Source of the DNA: Symsagittifera roscoffensis | Lineage: Eukaryota; Xenacoelomorpha; Acoela; Convolutidae | DNA length: 64,000 bases | Assembly (NCBI RefSeq): GCF_963678635.1 | Contig: NC_087071.1 | Coordinates: 37,406,438 to 37,470,437, forward strand | Direction of reading: 5' to 3' | In this document: positions 17,940-30,895 of the stretch, one piece after another | Layout: the number at the start of each line of letters is the position of its first letter | How positions within the stretch are numbered: the first letter of the stretch is position 1 | The notes under the pieces: model-generated | The model's input: only the letters and a program-made list of their open reading frames with translations | What the model was told of the DNA's origin: nothing | Database searches by the model: none | Program-made: the position numbers and the translations under genes

Positions 17940-18779
17940 AGATGAAACTGTGAACTCCAATGAATACTCAATCATAATTTGTTTATGGTGTTTGCCTTTG
18001 CTTATCACTTGAGTACAGTACAAATTGACAGTCCGAATTTTTATTTGTCAGAATTTTTATGTCAAACTGTTATGAACTAGCACATGCAAATCTTCTAGTA
18101 ATTTTCTTGGTTTAGCGAGAATTCTAATTGAAAATAATTTACGAACTTGTCGATAAGAATCTCTAATAGGTTGGAAAACCTCAATTTAGCAGGTTTTCAA
18201 TGCGAATATGATAAATGCGTCTAATGCAGGAGTAACTTTGATGTGATTAGAGTAAAGCTAAAGAAATCATTTAGCTTTAATTTTAGTAATAAAATGACCA
18301 GGTGTTAAATGTACGGCTTTAAACTGCAAAATAGGAGTTCAATTGGTGTGGATTTAAATTGTTTTTAGTGAAATGACTAGAGGTTAAAATTGAGATGTTA
18401 AATCGGCTGGTAATAAATTGTGGTTCATCCGATAGAACTATCACAAAAATCACTGGCCCCTTTTCCTATTTCCCTGCCCCCCTCGGAAAACAACAAAAGT
18501 AGGCTGATCAAAAAATGTTCTCACGGTTTTTTGCATGCACGAATTGTTGTAAGAAATTGTTCACTCGTTCCCGCTGCACGTTCTAGTGTATTTTTCATTA
18601 AGAAAATTGTTTTGAAAAGACATCCAAACAATAAATTTCAGAAAAAAATAGATGAAGGGGAACTGAAAAAGAGCCAAATCACTGAATTTTTTTGCTGGTG
18701 GTAAAAAGTTTAAAAAACAACCGAATGCTGAATCAACCAGCATGCCACTCGAGTCGAGATTTTTCACCTAATTTGAATA
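17940..18779. other. Unassigned AT-rich stretch
   Basis: No supported gene. An open frame at 18,420-18,704 has no recognisable motif and mixed composition. I see no repeat structure here. Confidence 0.45.
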
Positions 18780-19066
18780 AAGATTTGAGCGGTTCGAGCG
18801 GTTTTTTTAGACAATTACGCTCAAAATCTTGCTTCAAAATGAGCGGTTTGAGCGGTTTTTGAACGGTTTATCCGAAAAAACCGCTCAAAAACCGAACAAG
18901 ATTTGAACGGGTTTGAGCGGTTTATCTATAAAAACCGCTCAAAAACCGCGCAAGATTTGAGCGGTTTTTGAGCGTTTTTTTAGATAAACCGTTCAAAAAC
19001 CGGTCAAACCGCTCATTTTGAAGCAAGCTTTTGAGCGTAATTGTCTAAAAAAACCGCTCAAATCTT
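18780..19066. repeat. GAGCGG/CCGCTC fold-back element
   Basis: The left arm begins AAGATTTGAGCGG and the right arm ends CCGCTCAAATCTT. The arms (about 140 bp each) are nearly perfect reverse complements, with matching landmarks AGACAATTACGCTCAAAA and TTTTGAGCGTAATTGTCT, apart from a 9-bp insertion in the left arm. Within each arm GAGCGGTTTTTGA is itself repeated, so smaller hairpins can form. It could be a fold-back transposon or a MITE. No coding content. Confidence 0.9.
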
Positions 19067-19319
19067 ACATATTTTCCAGTGTTTATTTTGCTGGAGCATT
19101 TGAAAAAAGTCGCTCCCATTCTTTTTGGTCAAGATATCGAAAAAAATTTTGCTTGATTTGAGAACGGTTAAGCACTTTTTATAAATTGTGGATAGTATTT
19201 CAACTGCATCTTAGCGTGTCTTGACCAAAAATGCTTCTCGTACAATCTCCAAATATGAAAAAATGGTTGTCCTACAATTTCTTACAGTTTCATAGACTCA
19301 GAAAATTATTAAAAAAACG
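19067..19319. other. Unassigned spacer
   Basis: AT-rich sequence with no gene. Its right part (from about 19,245) contains a diverged, partly reverse-complemented hint of the next minisatellite (AATATGAAAAAATGGTTGTCC). Confidence 0.4.
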
Positions 19320-19565
19320 CTAGGATAAGCGTTTTTTCATATATGGAAAATGTAGGACAAACATTTTTCATAATGGAAAATGTAGGATAAACACTTTTTC
19401 CATATATTGAAAATGTAGGATAAACACTTTTTCATATATGAAATTTGTAAGATAAGCAATTCATCATAAATGTAAATTGTAAGACAAGCATTTTTTCATA
19501 TATGGAAATTGTACAATATGTTTTTTTTCATATATGGAAACTTTAAGATAAGCATTTTTTGGAAA
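19320..19565 (+). repeat. Minisatellite, about 38-bp unit
   Basis: About six or seven diverged units built on GATAAGCATTTTTTCATATA followed by TGGAAAATGTAG. Unit length varies from about 33 to 42 bp. Non-coding. Confidence 0.85.
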
Positions 19566-19985
19566 CTGAAATGAGGCTCAATTAGCGTTAAACTTACCCA
19601 TAAGACGTGCAATCTCTGAACAGAGAAGAGAACCAACAAAAAAATCAAGGGGGTTTCAGAGGTTGGAACCTGAAACTCTTCATTATCTGTAGGCAAATCT
19701 TCTCAAATCTTGAGAAAGCAAAAGTTTCCTAAGCCTACTCCTAGATGAACCAAAACCATAAAGAAAGGGTTGTCTCAAACGCCAAAAAATCTGTTTTCCT
19801 GATGGAAACATTCTCCAATTATACATACTCCAGTTGTGATCCGCAAGTTCATGCAAGTTCTGTCATCAGCATAAATTCATTTCCTTTAAAAAAAAAATTT
19901 ACACGTGCGAGAAAACAGAAAAAATTCAACAAATACAATATTAACGTTCATTGATATGATTTCTGATCCAAATTTAGAACTACAA
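19566..19985. other. Unassigned stretch before the 680-bp fold-back
   Basis: No supported gene. Short open frames at 19,496-19,696 (minus) and 19,745-19,954 (plus) have no recognisable motif. Confidence 0.4.
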
Positions 19986-19989
19986 GAAT

Positions 19990-20670
19990 GCAAAAGTGTT
20001 GATGTTGTTTAAAAAACAAAAACTCAAAATGGTGAATCTTAGATGTCGACGTCGGAAATAAGTCATATAGTCTAATGTCATGTTTCAGACTTCAAACCAA
20101 GTTGGGAATTGTTTGATAATTCTTTCTTTTCAATTAGCCCGATAACATGTTACTGTTTTAACTAATTCACCAGCTTCATTTTTGTTTTCAAATAGTAACG
20201 GCTCAATTGTACAACCTGACCTATGCAGAAATATCAACTTTTCAGGCCACCATCGGAACCAGATATGAGTTGACTGTGTCAGAAGTCAGCCAAGCGACGG
20301 CTCTCAGAAGCAGAATACTGCACTGATTTGTAATGTAAAATAGGGCAGTAATGTGCTTCTCGGCGCCATCGATTGGCTGACTTCCGACCCAGTCATCTCA
20401 TAATGATTCCGAAGATGGCCTTAAAATATGACATTTCTGCATAGGTCAGATTGTATAATTGAGCTGTTAGTATTTGAAAACAAAAATGAAGCCGGTGTAT
20501 TAGTTATAACAGTAAATTGTTATCGGGCTCATTGAAAAGAAAGAGTTATCAAAAAAATCCCAACTTGGTTTCATGTCTGAAAATGACATTAGACTCAATG
20601 AATTATTTCCGACGTCGACATGTAAGATTCACCATTGTGAGTGTTTGTTTTTTAAACGACATCAACAATT
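19990..20670. repeat. 680-bp fold-back (MITE-like) with arms of about 325 bp
   Basis: The left arm starts near TGTTGATGTTGTTTAAAAAA at 19,997 and the right arm ends near TTTAAACGACATCAACA at about 20,667. The arms are reverse complements over nearly their whole length; landmarks are GTCGACGTCGGAAATAA / TTATTTCCGACGTCGAC and CCTATGCAGAAATATCA / TGACATTTCTGCATAGG. They meet at a loop of only about 20 bp around 20,320-20,340. There is no ORF in the arms. The outer end lies about 20 bp from the first satellite monomer. A non-autonomous DNA transposon is the simplest reading; transcription would give a long hairpin RNA. Confidence 0.9.
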
Positions 20671-20689
20671 TTGTGTTCCCAAAGAAAAT

Positions 20690-21780
20690 TTGGTAGTTTA
20701 CCACAAGGAAATTACCAATTTGTGACGACTTTTTTCGGACAAAAAAATCACCACAGCGCAAATTCGCTTCTGCAACGATCGCTAAATCATTACACTTGAT
20801 GAATGGGTTAACAATGAACATATCAAGATGACTTAACTAGCCACACAGTCCTGAAAAATAAAAAATTTGTACAACAAAAATCGCATCAAGGATGAACAGA
20901 AAAAAGACATATTTTAGAAACATAAAGTCAAAAATCGAAAACTTAAAACTCCCATGAACCTTCAGCATTACCACAACGCATTACCCAACCAAAAAAGCGT
21001 CGCTGTGTATTTTAAAGATGTCAAAACTGAAGAAACATTCAGTAGCCAGGACTAGAAGGTAGTGCAAAGTGCAAACTATCAATTTGTGAAGACTTTTTCG
21101 GACAAAAAATCACCACAAAGAAAATCCGCTTCTGCAAGAATCGCTAACCCAGTAAAACTGATGAAGGGAATAACAATGAATATCAAATTGACTTAACTAG
21201 CCACCAAATATCCTGAAAAATGAAAAAAAAATTCTACCACAAAAATATCGCATCAAGGATGAACACGAAAAAATACATATTTCAGAAACCTGAAGACCAA
21301 AATCTTAAACTTCAAACTCCCACCAACCGCCATCATATCCATAACGCATTAACAACCGAAAAAAACGTCGCTGTAAATTTCAAAGATGTCAAAACTGAAG
21401 AAAGATTCAGTAGCCAAGACCAGAACCTAGCGAAAATTACCAATTTGTGACAGCTTTATTGAGACGAACACTCCAGCACAAATTCGCTAGTGCAACGACC
21501 ACTACCCTAAAAGAATTGAATAAATGAAAAAAAAATTGAGCAAATCAAAATGATAACATCAGCCAGACACTGTAATCAAAAACGGCAAAACTTGTAAGGA
21601 GAAAAACCGCATCACTGATAAACACATAAAAAGACATGATTCCACAGAAAAACTGAAATCAAAATTTAAGCACTCCTAGGTAGCATTAACAAAGAAAAAA
21701 TGCATTATTAACCCCAAAAAGGCAGCTCTGTCTTTCAAATTATGCAAACTCAAGGAATGTCTGCGAGTCAAGACCAAAAG
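20690..21780 (+). repeat. Left edge of the satellite, diverged A and B units
   Basis: The first recognisable satellite sequence is AATTACCAATTTGTGACGAC near 20,708, an internal point of the monomer. The array therefore starts with a truncated unit right after the fold-back. Units here are more diverged than inside the array, as is usual for array edges. One A unit keeps an open frame at 21,220-21,450. Confidence 0.8.
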
Positions 21781-24700
21781 GAAAGAAAAACTGCCAGTAC
21801 TGTGAGGACAACTTTTTCGGACAAAAACTCACCACAGCGCAAATTCGCTTCTGCAACGATCGCTAACCCAGTAGAACTGATGAAAGGAACAACAATGAAC
21901 TCTACAAGTTGATTTAACTGGCCACACAATGTCCTGAAAAATGAAAAATTTTGTACCACAAAAGATCGCATCAAGGATAAACACAAAGCACAAAAAGAAT
22001 GACATATTCAGAAACGTAAAGACCAAAATCAAAAACTTAATAATCCCATGAACCCTCAGCATATCAACAACGCAATAACAACCCAAAAAAGCGTCGATGT
22101 ATATTTCAAAGATGTTTAAATTGAAGAGACCGTCAGTAGACAAGACCAGAAGATAGTAGAATTTAACATTTTGTGACAACTTTATTAAGACAAAAACACT
22201 CCAACGCAAACTCACTAGTGCAACAACAACTACCCCATTAGAATTGAGTAAATGAATGAAAATGAGCACATCAAAATGATAATATCACCCAGACACCAAA
22301 AATGGAAAAACTTGTAAGGAGAAAAACCGCATCACTGATAGACACATAAAAAGACATGATTCCACAGAAAAACTGAAATCAAAAATTAAGCTCTCCTAGG
22401 TAGCATTAACAAAGAAAAAATGCATTATCAACCCCAAAATCCAGCTCTGTCTTTCAAACTTATGAAAACTCAAGGAATGTCTGCGAGTCAAGACCAAAAG
22501 GAAAGAAAAACTGCCAGTACTGTGACGACAACTTTTTCGGACAAAAACTCACCACAGCGCAAGTTCGCTTCTGCAACGATCGCTAACCCAGTAGAACTGA
22601 TGAAAGGAACAACAATGAACACTACAAGATGATTTAACTAGCCACACAATGCCTAAAAAATGAAAAAGTTTGGACCACAAAAGATCGCATCAAGGGTAAA
22701 CGAAGCATTATCGACCCCAAAAAGGCAGCTCTGTCTTTCAAACTTGTTAAAACTCAAGGAATGACTGGTAGTCAAGACCAAAACGAAAGAAAAACTGAAT
22801 GTACTGGGACGACAACTTTTTCGGACAAAAACTCACCACAGCGCAAGTTCGCTTCTGCAACGATCGCTAACCCAGTAGAACTGATGAAAGGAACAACAAT
22901 GAACACTACAAGATGATTTAACTAGCCACAGAATGTCCTGAAAAAAGAAAAAACGTGCACCACAAAAGATCGCATCAAGGATAAACACAAAGAATGACAT
23001 ATTTCAGAAACATAAAGACAAAAATCAAAAACTTAGAAATCCGATGAACCCTCAGCATATGCACAACGCAATAACACCCCAAAAAAGCGTCGCTGTATAT
23101 TTCAATTATGTCAAAATTGAAGAGACCTTCAGTAGACAAGACCAGAAGCTAGTTGAAACCACCAGCTTGTGACAACTTTATTGAGACAAAAAAATTTCCA
23201 GCGCAAATTCATTAGTGCAACGACCACTACCCCAGGAGATTTGAAAAAATGAAAAAAAAAATGAGCACATCAAAAAAATAACATCAGCCAGACACTGTGA
23301 TCAAAAATGGCAAAACTTGTCAGGAGAAAAACCACATCACTGATAGACACATAAAAAGACATGATTCCACAGAAAAACTGAAATCAAAAATTAGACACTC
23401 CTAGGTAGCATTAACAAGGAAACAATGCCTTTTCAACCCCGAAAAGGCAGCTCTGTATTTCAAACTTATGAAAACTCAAGGAATGTCTGGGAGTCAAGAC
23501 TAAAAAGAAAGAAAAACTGCCAGTTCCGTGACGACAATTTTTTTTGGACAAAAATCACCACAGCGCAAATTCGCTTCTGCAACGATCGCTAAACCAGTAG
23601 AAATGATGAAAAGAACAACAATGAACACTACAAGATGACTTAACTAGCCACACAATGTCCTGAAAAAAGAAAAAATGTGTACCACAAAAGATCGCATCAA
23701 GGATAAATACAAAGAATGAAACCTTTCAGAAACTTGAAGACCAAAATCAAAAACTTAGAAATCCCATGAACCCTCAGCATATCCACAACGCAATAACAAC
23801 CCAAAAAAGCGTGGCTGTATATTTCAAATATGTCAAAATTGAAGAGACCTTCAGTAAACAAGACCAGAAGCTAATGGAAACAACCAGTTTGTGACAACTT
23901 TATTGAGACAAAAAACTTTCCAGCGCAAATTCACTAGTGCAACGACCACTACCCCAGGAGAATTGAATAAATGAAAAAAGTGAGCACATCAAAATGATAA
24001 CATCAGCCAGACACTGTGATCAAAGATGGCAAAACTTGTCAGGAGAAAAACCACATCACTGATAGACACATAAAAAGACATGATTCCACAGAAAAACTGA
24101 AATCGAAAATTAGGCATTCTTAGGTAGCATTAACAAGGAAACAATGCATTATCAAACCCGAAAAGGCAGCTCTGTCTTTCAAACTTATGAAAACTCAAGG
24201 AATGTCTGCGAGTCAAGACTAAAAAGAAAGAGAAACTACCAGTACTGTGCCGACTACTTTTTTCGCACAGAAAGTCACCACAGCGCAAATTCGCTTCTGC
24301 AACAATCGCTAACCCAGTAGAACTGATGAAAGGAACAACAATGAACACTACAAGATAATTCAACTAGCCACACAATGCCCCGAAAATTGGAAAAACTTGT
24401 ACCACAAAAAATCGCATAAAAGATAAACGAAGCCTTATCGACCCCAAAAAGGCAGCTCTGTCTTTCAAACTTGTGAAAACTCAAGGAATGTCTGGTAGTC
24501 AACACCAAAAAGAAAGAAAAACTGAATGTACTGTGACGACAAGTTTTTCGAACAAAAAATCACCTCAGCGCCAATTCGCTTCAAAAACGGTCGCTAACCC
24601 AGTAGAACTGATGAATGGAACAACAATGAACAGATCAAGATGACTTAACTAGCCACACAATGTCCTGAAAAATGAAAAAATTTGTACCACAAAAGATCGC

Positions 24701-24884
24701 ATCAAAGATAAGCACAAAGAAAGACATATTTCAGAAACACCAAAACCAAAATCAAAACCCAGAACTCCCATGAATTGTCAGCATACCCACAACGCAATAA
24801 CAACCCTAAAAAGCGTCGTTGTGTATTTTAAAGATGTCAAAAATAAAGAAACATTCAGTAGCCAAGACCAGAAGCTAGTGGAAA

Positions 24885-27173
24885 CTACCAAATTGTGACA
24901 ACTTTATTGAGACAAAAACTTTAAAGCGCAAATCACTGGTGCAACGACCACTACCCCAGTAGAACTGAATAAATGAAAAAAAATGAGCTCATCAGAATGA
25001 TAACATCAGCCTTACACTGTGATCAAAAATGGCAAAGATTGTAAGGAGAAAAACCGCATCACTGATAGACACATAAAAAGACATGATACCACAGAAAAAC
25101 CGAAATCGAAAATTAGGCACTCCTAGGTAGCATTAACAAGAAAACACTGCATTATCAACTCCGAAAAGGCAGCTCTGTCTTTCAAACTTATGAAAACTCA
25201 AGGAATGTCTTAGAGTCAAGACTAAAAACAAAGAAAAACTGCCAGTACTGTGACGACAAATTTTTTCGGACAAAAAATCACCAGAAGGCAAATTCGCTTC
25301 TGCAACGATCGCTAACCCAGTAGAACTGAAGAAAGGAACAACAAGGATCACTACAAGATGATTTAATTAGCCATACAATGTCCTGAAAAATGAAAAAGTT
25401 TGTACCACAAAAGATCGCATCAAAGGATAAACATAAAGAATGACATATTTCAGAAAAAAAGGACCAAAATCAAAAAGCTAGTACTCCAATGAATTGTCAG
25501 CATACCCACAACGCAATAACAACCAAAAATGCGTCGCTGTGTATTTCAAATTTGTCGAAACTGAAGAAACATTCAGTAGCCAAGACCAGAAAATAGTGGA
25601 AACTACCAATTTGTGACAACTTTATTGGGACAAAAACTTTCCAGCGCAAATTCACTAGTGTAGCGACCACTACCCCAGTAGAATTGAATAATAGAAAAAA
25701 ATGAGCACATCAAAATGATAACATCAGCCAGACACTTTGATCAAAAATGGCAAAACTTGTAAGGAGAAAAACCGCATCAATGATAGACAAATAAAAAGAC
25801 ATGATTCCACAGAAAAACGGAAATCAAAAAATAGCCACTCCTAGGTAGCATTAACAAGAAAACAATGCATTATCAACCCCGAAAAGGCAGCTCAGTCTTT
25901 CAAAAAATTGAAAACTCAAGGAATGTCTGGGAGTCAAGACTAAAAAGATAGAAAAACTGCCAGTACTGTGACGACAATTTTTTTCGGACAAAAAATCACC
26001 AGAGAGCAAATTCGCTTCTGCAACGATCGCTAACCCAGTACAACTGATGAAAGGAACAACATTGAACACTACAAGATGATTTAACTAGCCACACAATGTC
26101 CTGAAATATGAAAAAAAAATTGTACCACAAAAGATCGCATCAAAGGATAAGCACAAGGAATGACATATTTCAGAAACATAAAGACCAAAATCAAAAACCT
26201 AGTACTCCCATGAACCTTCAGCATACCCACATTGCAATAACAACCCAAAAAAGCGTCGCTGTGTATTTCAAACTTGTCAAAACTGAAGAAACATTCAGTA
26301 GCCAAGACCAGAAGCTAGTGGAAACTACCAATTTGTGACGACAATTTTTTTCGGACAAAAAAAGCACCACAGCGCACATCCGCTTCTGCAACGATCGCTA
26401 ACCCAGTGGAAACTACCAATTTGTGACGACAATTTTTTTCGGACAAAAAAAGCACCACAGCGCACATCCGCTTCTGCAACGATCGCTAACACAGCAGCAA
26501 ATTCACTGTTGCAGCGACCACTACCCCAGTAGAACTGAATAAATGAAAAAACAATGAGCACATCAAAATGATAACATCAGCCAAACACTGTGATCAAAAA
26601 TGGCACAAACTTGTAAGGAGAAAAACCGCATCACTGATAGACACATAAAAAGACATGATTCCACAGAAAAACTGAAATCGGAAGTTAGGCACTCCTAGGT
26701 AGCATTAACAAGAAAAAATGCATTATCAACCCCGAAAAGGCAGCTCTGTCTTTCAAACTTATGAAAACTCAAGGAATGTCTGGGAATCAAGACTAAAAAG
26801 AAAGAAAAACTGCCAGTACTGTGACGACAACTTTTTTCGGACAAAAAAACACCACAGCGCAAATTCGCTTCTGCAACGATCGCTAACCCAGTAGAACTGA
26901 TGACAGGAACAACAATGAACACTACAAGATGATTTAACTAGCCACACAATGTCCTGAAAAATGAAAAAGTTTGTGCCACAAAAGATCGCATCAAAGGATA
27001 AACACAAAGAATGACATATTTCAGAAACATACAGACCAAAATCAAAAACATAGTACTTCCATAAATTGTAGCATACCCACAACGCATAACAACCCAGAAA
27101 AGCGTCGCCGTGTATTTCAAAGATGTCAAAACTGAAGAAACATTCAGAAGGCAAGACCAGAAGCTAGTGGAAA
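24885..27173 (+). repeat. 2,289-bp higher-order unit, first copy
   Basis: It starts at GAAACTACCAAATTGTGACA and is followed immediately by a second copy. Three landmarks repeat at the same spacing: 25,133/27,422, 25,851/28,140 and 26,695/28,984. The unit contains about six monomers, one of them expanded by an 83-bp internal duplication. The same unit appears once in the second 14-kb copy, from about 38,884. Confidence 0.9.
26316..26491 (+). repeat. 83-bp tandem duplication inside a monomer
   Basis: The block from GTGGAAACTACCAATTTGTG through CGCTTCTGCAACGATCGCTA is present twice in a row. The same doubled block recurs at about 28,605-28,780 and 40,315-40,490, so it marks every copy of the 2,289-bp unit. 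The duplication therefore came before the unit was amplified. Confidence 0.9.
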
Positions 27174-29462
27174 CTACCAAATTGTGACAACTTTATTGAG
27201 ACAAAAACTTTAAAGCGCAAATCACTGGTGCAACGACCACTACCCCAGTAGAACTGAATAAATGAAAAAAAATGAGCTCATCAGAATGATAACATCAGCC
27301 TTACACTGTGATCAAAAATGGCAAAGATTGTAAGGAGAAAAACCGCATCACTGATAGACACATAAAAAGACATGATACCACAGAAAAACCGAAATCGAAA
27401 ATTAGGCACTCCTAGGTAGCATTAACAAGGAAACACTGCATTATCAACTCCGAAAAGGCAGCTCTGTCTTTCAAACTTATGAAAACTCAAGGAATGCCTG
27501 GGAGTCAAGACTAAAAACAAAGAAAAACTGCCAGTACTGTGACGACAAATTTTTTCGGACAAAAAATCACCAGAAGGCAAATTCGCTTCTGCAACGATCG
27601 CTAACCCAGTAGAACTGAAGAAAGGAACAACAAGGATCACTACAAGATGATTTAATTAGCCATACAATGTCCTGAAAAATGAAAAAGTTTGTACCACAAA
27701 AGATCGCATCAAAGGATAAACATAAAGAATGACATATTTCAGAAAAAAAGGACCAAAATCAAAAAGCTAGTACTCCAATGAATTGTCAGCATACCCACAA
27801 CGCAATAACAACCAAAAATGCGTCGCTGTGTATTTCAAATTTGTCGAAACTGAAGAAACATTCAGTAGCCAAGACCAGAAAATAGTGGAAACTACCAATT
27901 TGTGACAACTTTATTGGGACAAAAACTTTCCAGCGCAAATTCACTAGTGTAGCGACCACTACCCCAGTAGAATTGAATAATAGAAAAAAATGAGCACATC
28001 AAAATGATAACATCAGCCAGACACTTTGATCAAAAATGGCAAAACTTGTAAGGAGAAAAACCGCATCAATGATAGACAAATAAAAAGACATGATTCCACA
28101 GAAAAACGGAAATCAAAAAATAGCCACTCCTAGGTAGCATTAACAAGAAAACAATGCATTATCAACCCCGAAAAGGCAGCTCAGTCTTTCAAAAAATTGA
28201 AAACTCAAGGAATGTCTGGGAGTCAAGACTAAAAAGATAGAAAAACTGCCAGTACTGTGACGACAATTTTTTTCGGACAAAAAATCACCAGAGAGCAAAT
28301 TCGCTTCTGCAACGATCGCTAACCCAGTACAACTGATGAAAGGAACAACATTGAACACTACAAGATGATTTAACTAGCCACACAATGTCCTGAAATATGA
28401 AAAAAAAATTGTACCACAAAAGATCGCATCAAAGGATAAGCACAAGGAATGACATATTTCAGAAACATAAAGACCAAAATCAAAAACCTAGTACTCCCAT
28501 GAACCTTCAGCATACCCACATTGCAATAACAACCCAAAAAAGCGTCGCTGTGTATTTCAAACTTGTCAAAACTGAAGAAACATTCAGTAGCCAAGACCAG
28601 AAGCTAGTGGAAACTACCAATTTGTGACGACAATTTTTTTCGGACAAAAAAAGCACCACAGCGCACATCCGCTTCTGCAACGATCGCTAACCCAGTGGAA
28701 ACTACCAATTTGTGACGACAATTTTTTTCGGACAAAAAAAGCACCACAGCGCACATCCGCTTCTGCAACGATCGCTAACACAGCAGCAAATTCACTGTTG
28801 CAGCGACCACTACCCCAGTAGAACTGAATAAATGAAAAAACCATGAGCACATCAAAATGATAACATCAGCCAAACACTGTGATCAAAAATGGCACAAACT
28901 TGTAAGGAGAAAAACCGCATCACTGATAGACACATAAAAAGACATGATTCCACAGAAAAACTGAAATCGGAAGTTAGGCACTCCTAGGTAGCATTAACAA
29001 GAAAAAATGCATTATCAACCCCGAAAAGGCAGCTCTGTCTTTCAAACTTATGAAAACTCAAGGAATGTCTGGGAATCAAGACTAAAAAGAAAGAAAAACT
29101 GCCAGTACTGTGACGACAACTTTTTTCGGACAAAAAAACACCACAGCGCAAATTCGCTTCTGCAACGATCGCTAACCCAGTAGAACTGATGACAGGAACA
29201 ACAATGAACACTACAAGATGATTTAACTAGCCACACAATGTCCTGAAAAATGAAAAAGTTTGTGCCACAAAAGATCGCATCAAAGGATAAACACAAAGAA
29301 TGACATATTTCAGAAACATACAGACCAAAATCAAAAACATAGTACTTCCATAAATTGTAGCATACCCACAACGCATAACAACCCAGAAAAGCGTCGCCGT
29401 GTATTTCAAAGATGTCAAAACTGAAGAAACATTCAGAAGACAAGACCAGAAGCTAGTGGAAA
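27174..29462 (+). repeat. 2,289-bp higher-order unit, second copy
   Basis: Near-identical to the preceding 2,289 bp; the few differences include GAATGCCTGGGAG for GAATGTCTTAGAG and one base near 28,841. It is missing from the second 14-kb copy. Confidence 0.9.
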
Positions 29463-30895
29463 CTACCAATTTGTGACAACTTTAATGAGACAGTAACTTT
29501 CCAGCGCAAATTCACTAGTGCAACGACGACTACCCCAGTAGAACTGAAAAAACGAAAAAAATGAGCACATCAAAATGATAACATCGGCCAAACACTGTGA
29601 TCAAAAATGGCAAAACTAGTAAGGAGAAAAACCGCATCATTGATAGACACATAAAAAGACATGATTCCACAGAAAAACTGAAATCGAAAATTAGGCACTC
29701 CTAGGTAGCATTAACAAGAAAAAATGCATTATCAACCCCGAAAAGGCAGCTCTGTCTTTCAAACTTATGAAAACTCAAGGAATGTCTGGGAATCAAGACT
29801 AAAAAGAAAGAAAAACTGCCAGTACTGTGACGACAACTTTTTTCGGACAAAAAAACACCACAGCGCAAATTCGCTTCTGCAACGATCGCTAACCCAGTAG
29901 AACTGATGACAGGAACAACAATGAACACTACAAGATGATTTAACTAGCCACACAATGTCCTGAAAAATGAAAAAGTTTGTGCCACAAAAGATCGCATCAA
30001 AGGATAAACACAAAGAATGACATATTTCAGAAACATACAGACCAAAATCAAAAACATAGTACTTCCATAAATTGTAGCATACCCACAACGCATAACAACC
30101 CAGAAAAGCGTCGCCGTGTATTTCAAAGATGTCAAAACTGAAGAAACATTCAGAAGACAAGACCAGAAGCTAGTGGAAACTACCAATTTGTGACAACTTT
30201 AATGAGACAGTAACTTTCCAGCGCAAATTCACTAGTGCAACGACGACTACCCCAGTAGAACTGAAAAAACGAAAAAAATGAGCACATCAAAATGATAACA
30301 TCGGCCAAACACTGTGATCAAAAATGGCAAAACTAGTAAGGAGAAAAACCGCATCATTGATAGACACATAAAAAGACATGATTCCACAGAAAAACTGAAA
30401 TCGAAAATTAGGCACTCCTAGGTAGCATTAACAAGAAAACAAGGCATTATCAACCCCGAAAAGGCAGCTCTGTCTTTAAAACTTATGAAAACTCAAGGAA
30501 TGTCTGGGAGTCAAGACCAAAAAGATAGAAAAACTGCCAGTACTGTGACGACATCTTTTTTCGGACAAAAAATCACCGCAGCGCAAATTCGCTTCTGCAA
30601 CGACTGCTAACCTATAAGAACTCATGAAAGGAACAACACTGAACACTACAAGATGATTTAACTAGCCACACAATGTCATGAAATATGAAAAGAAATTGTA
30701 CCACAAAAGATCGCATCAAAGGTTAAACACATAGAATGACATATTTCAGAAACATAAAGACCAAAATCAAAAACCTAGTACTCCCATGAACCTTCAGCAT
30801 ACCCACAACGCAATAACAACCCAAAAAAGCGTCGCTGTGTATTTCAAACTTGTCAAAACTGAAGAAACATTCAGTAGCCAAGACCAGAAGCTATT
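29463..30895 (+). repeat. 717-bp unit, duplicated
   Basis: The landmark TTTAATGAGACAGTAACTTT occurs at about 29,480 and 30,197, a spacing of 717 bp, with the sequence between near-identical to what precedes it (28,984/29,701). The 14-kb copy 2 has this landmark once (about 41,170), so one 717-bp dimer differs between the copies. Confidence 0.85.

Noticed and set aside
18420-18704. Plus-strand ORF of 94 codons
   Set aside because: No motif, uneven composition and no conserved neighbour. It could be chance in this stretch.
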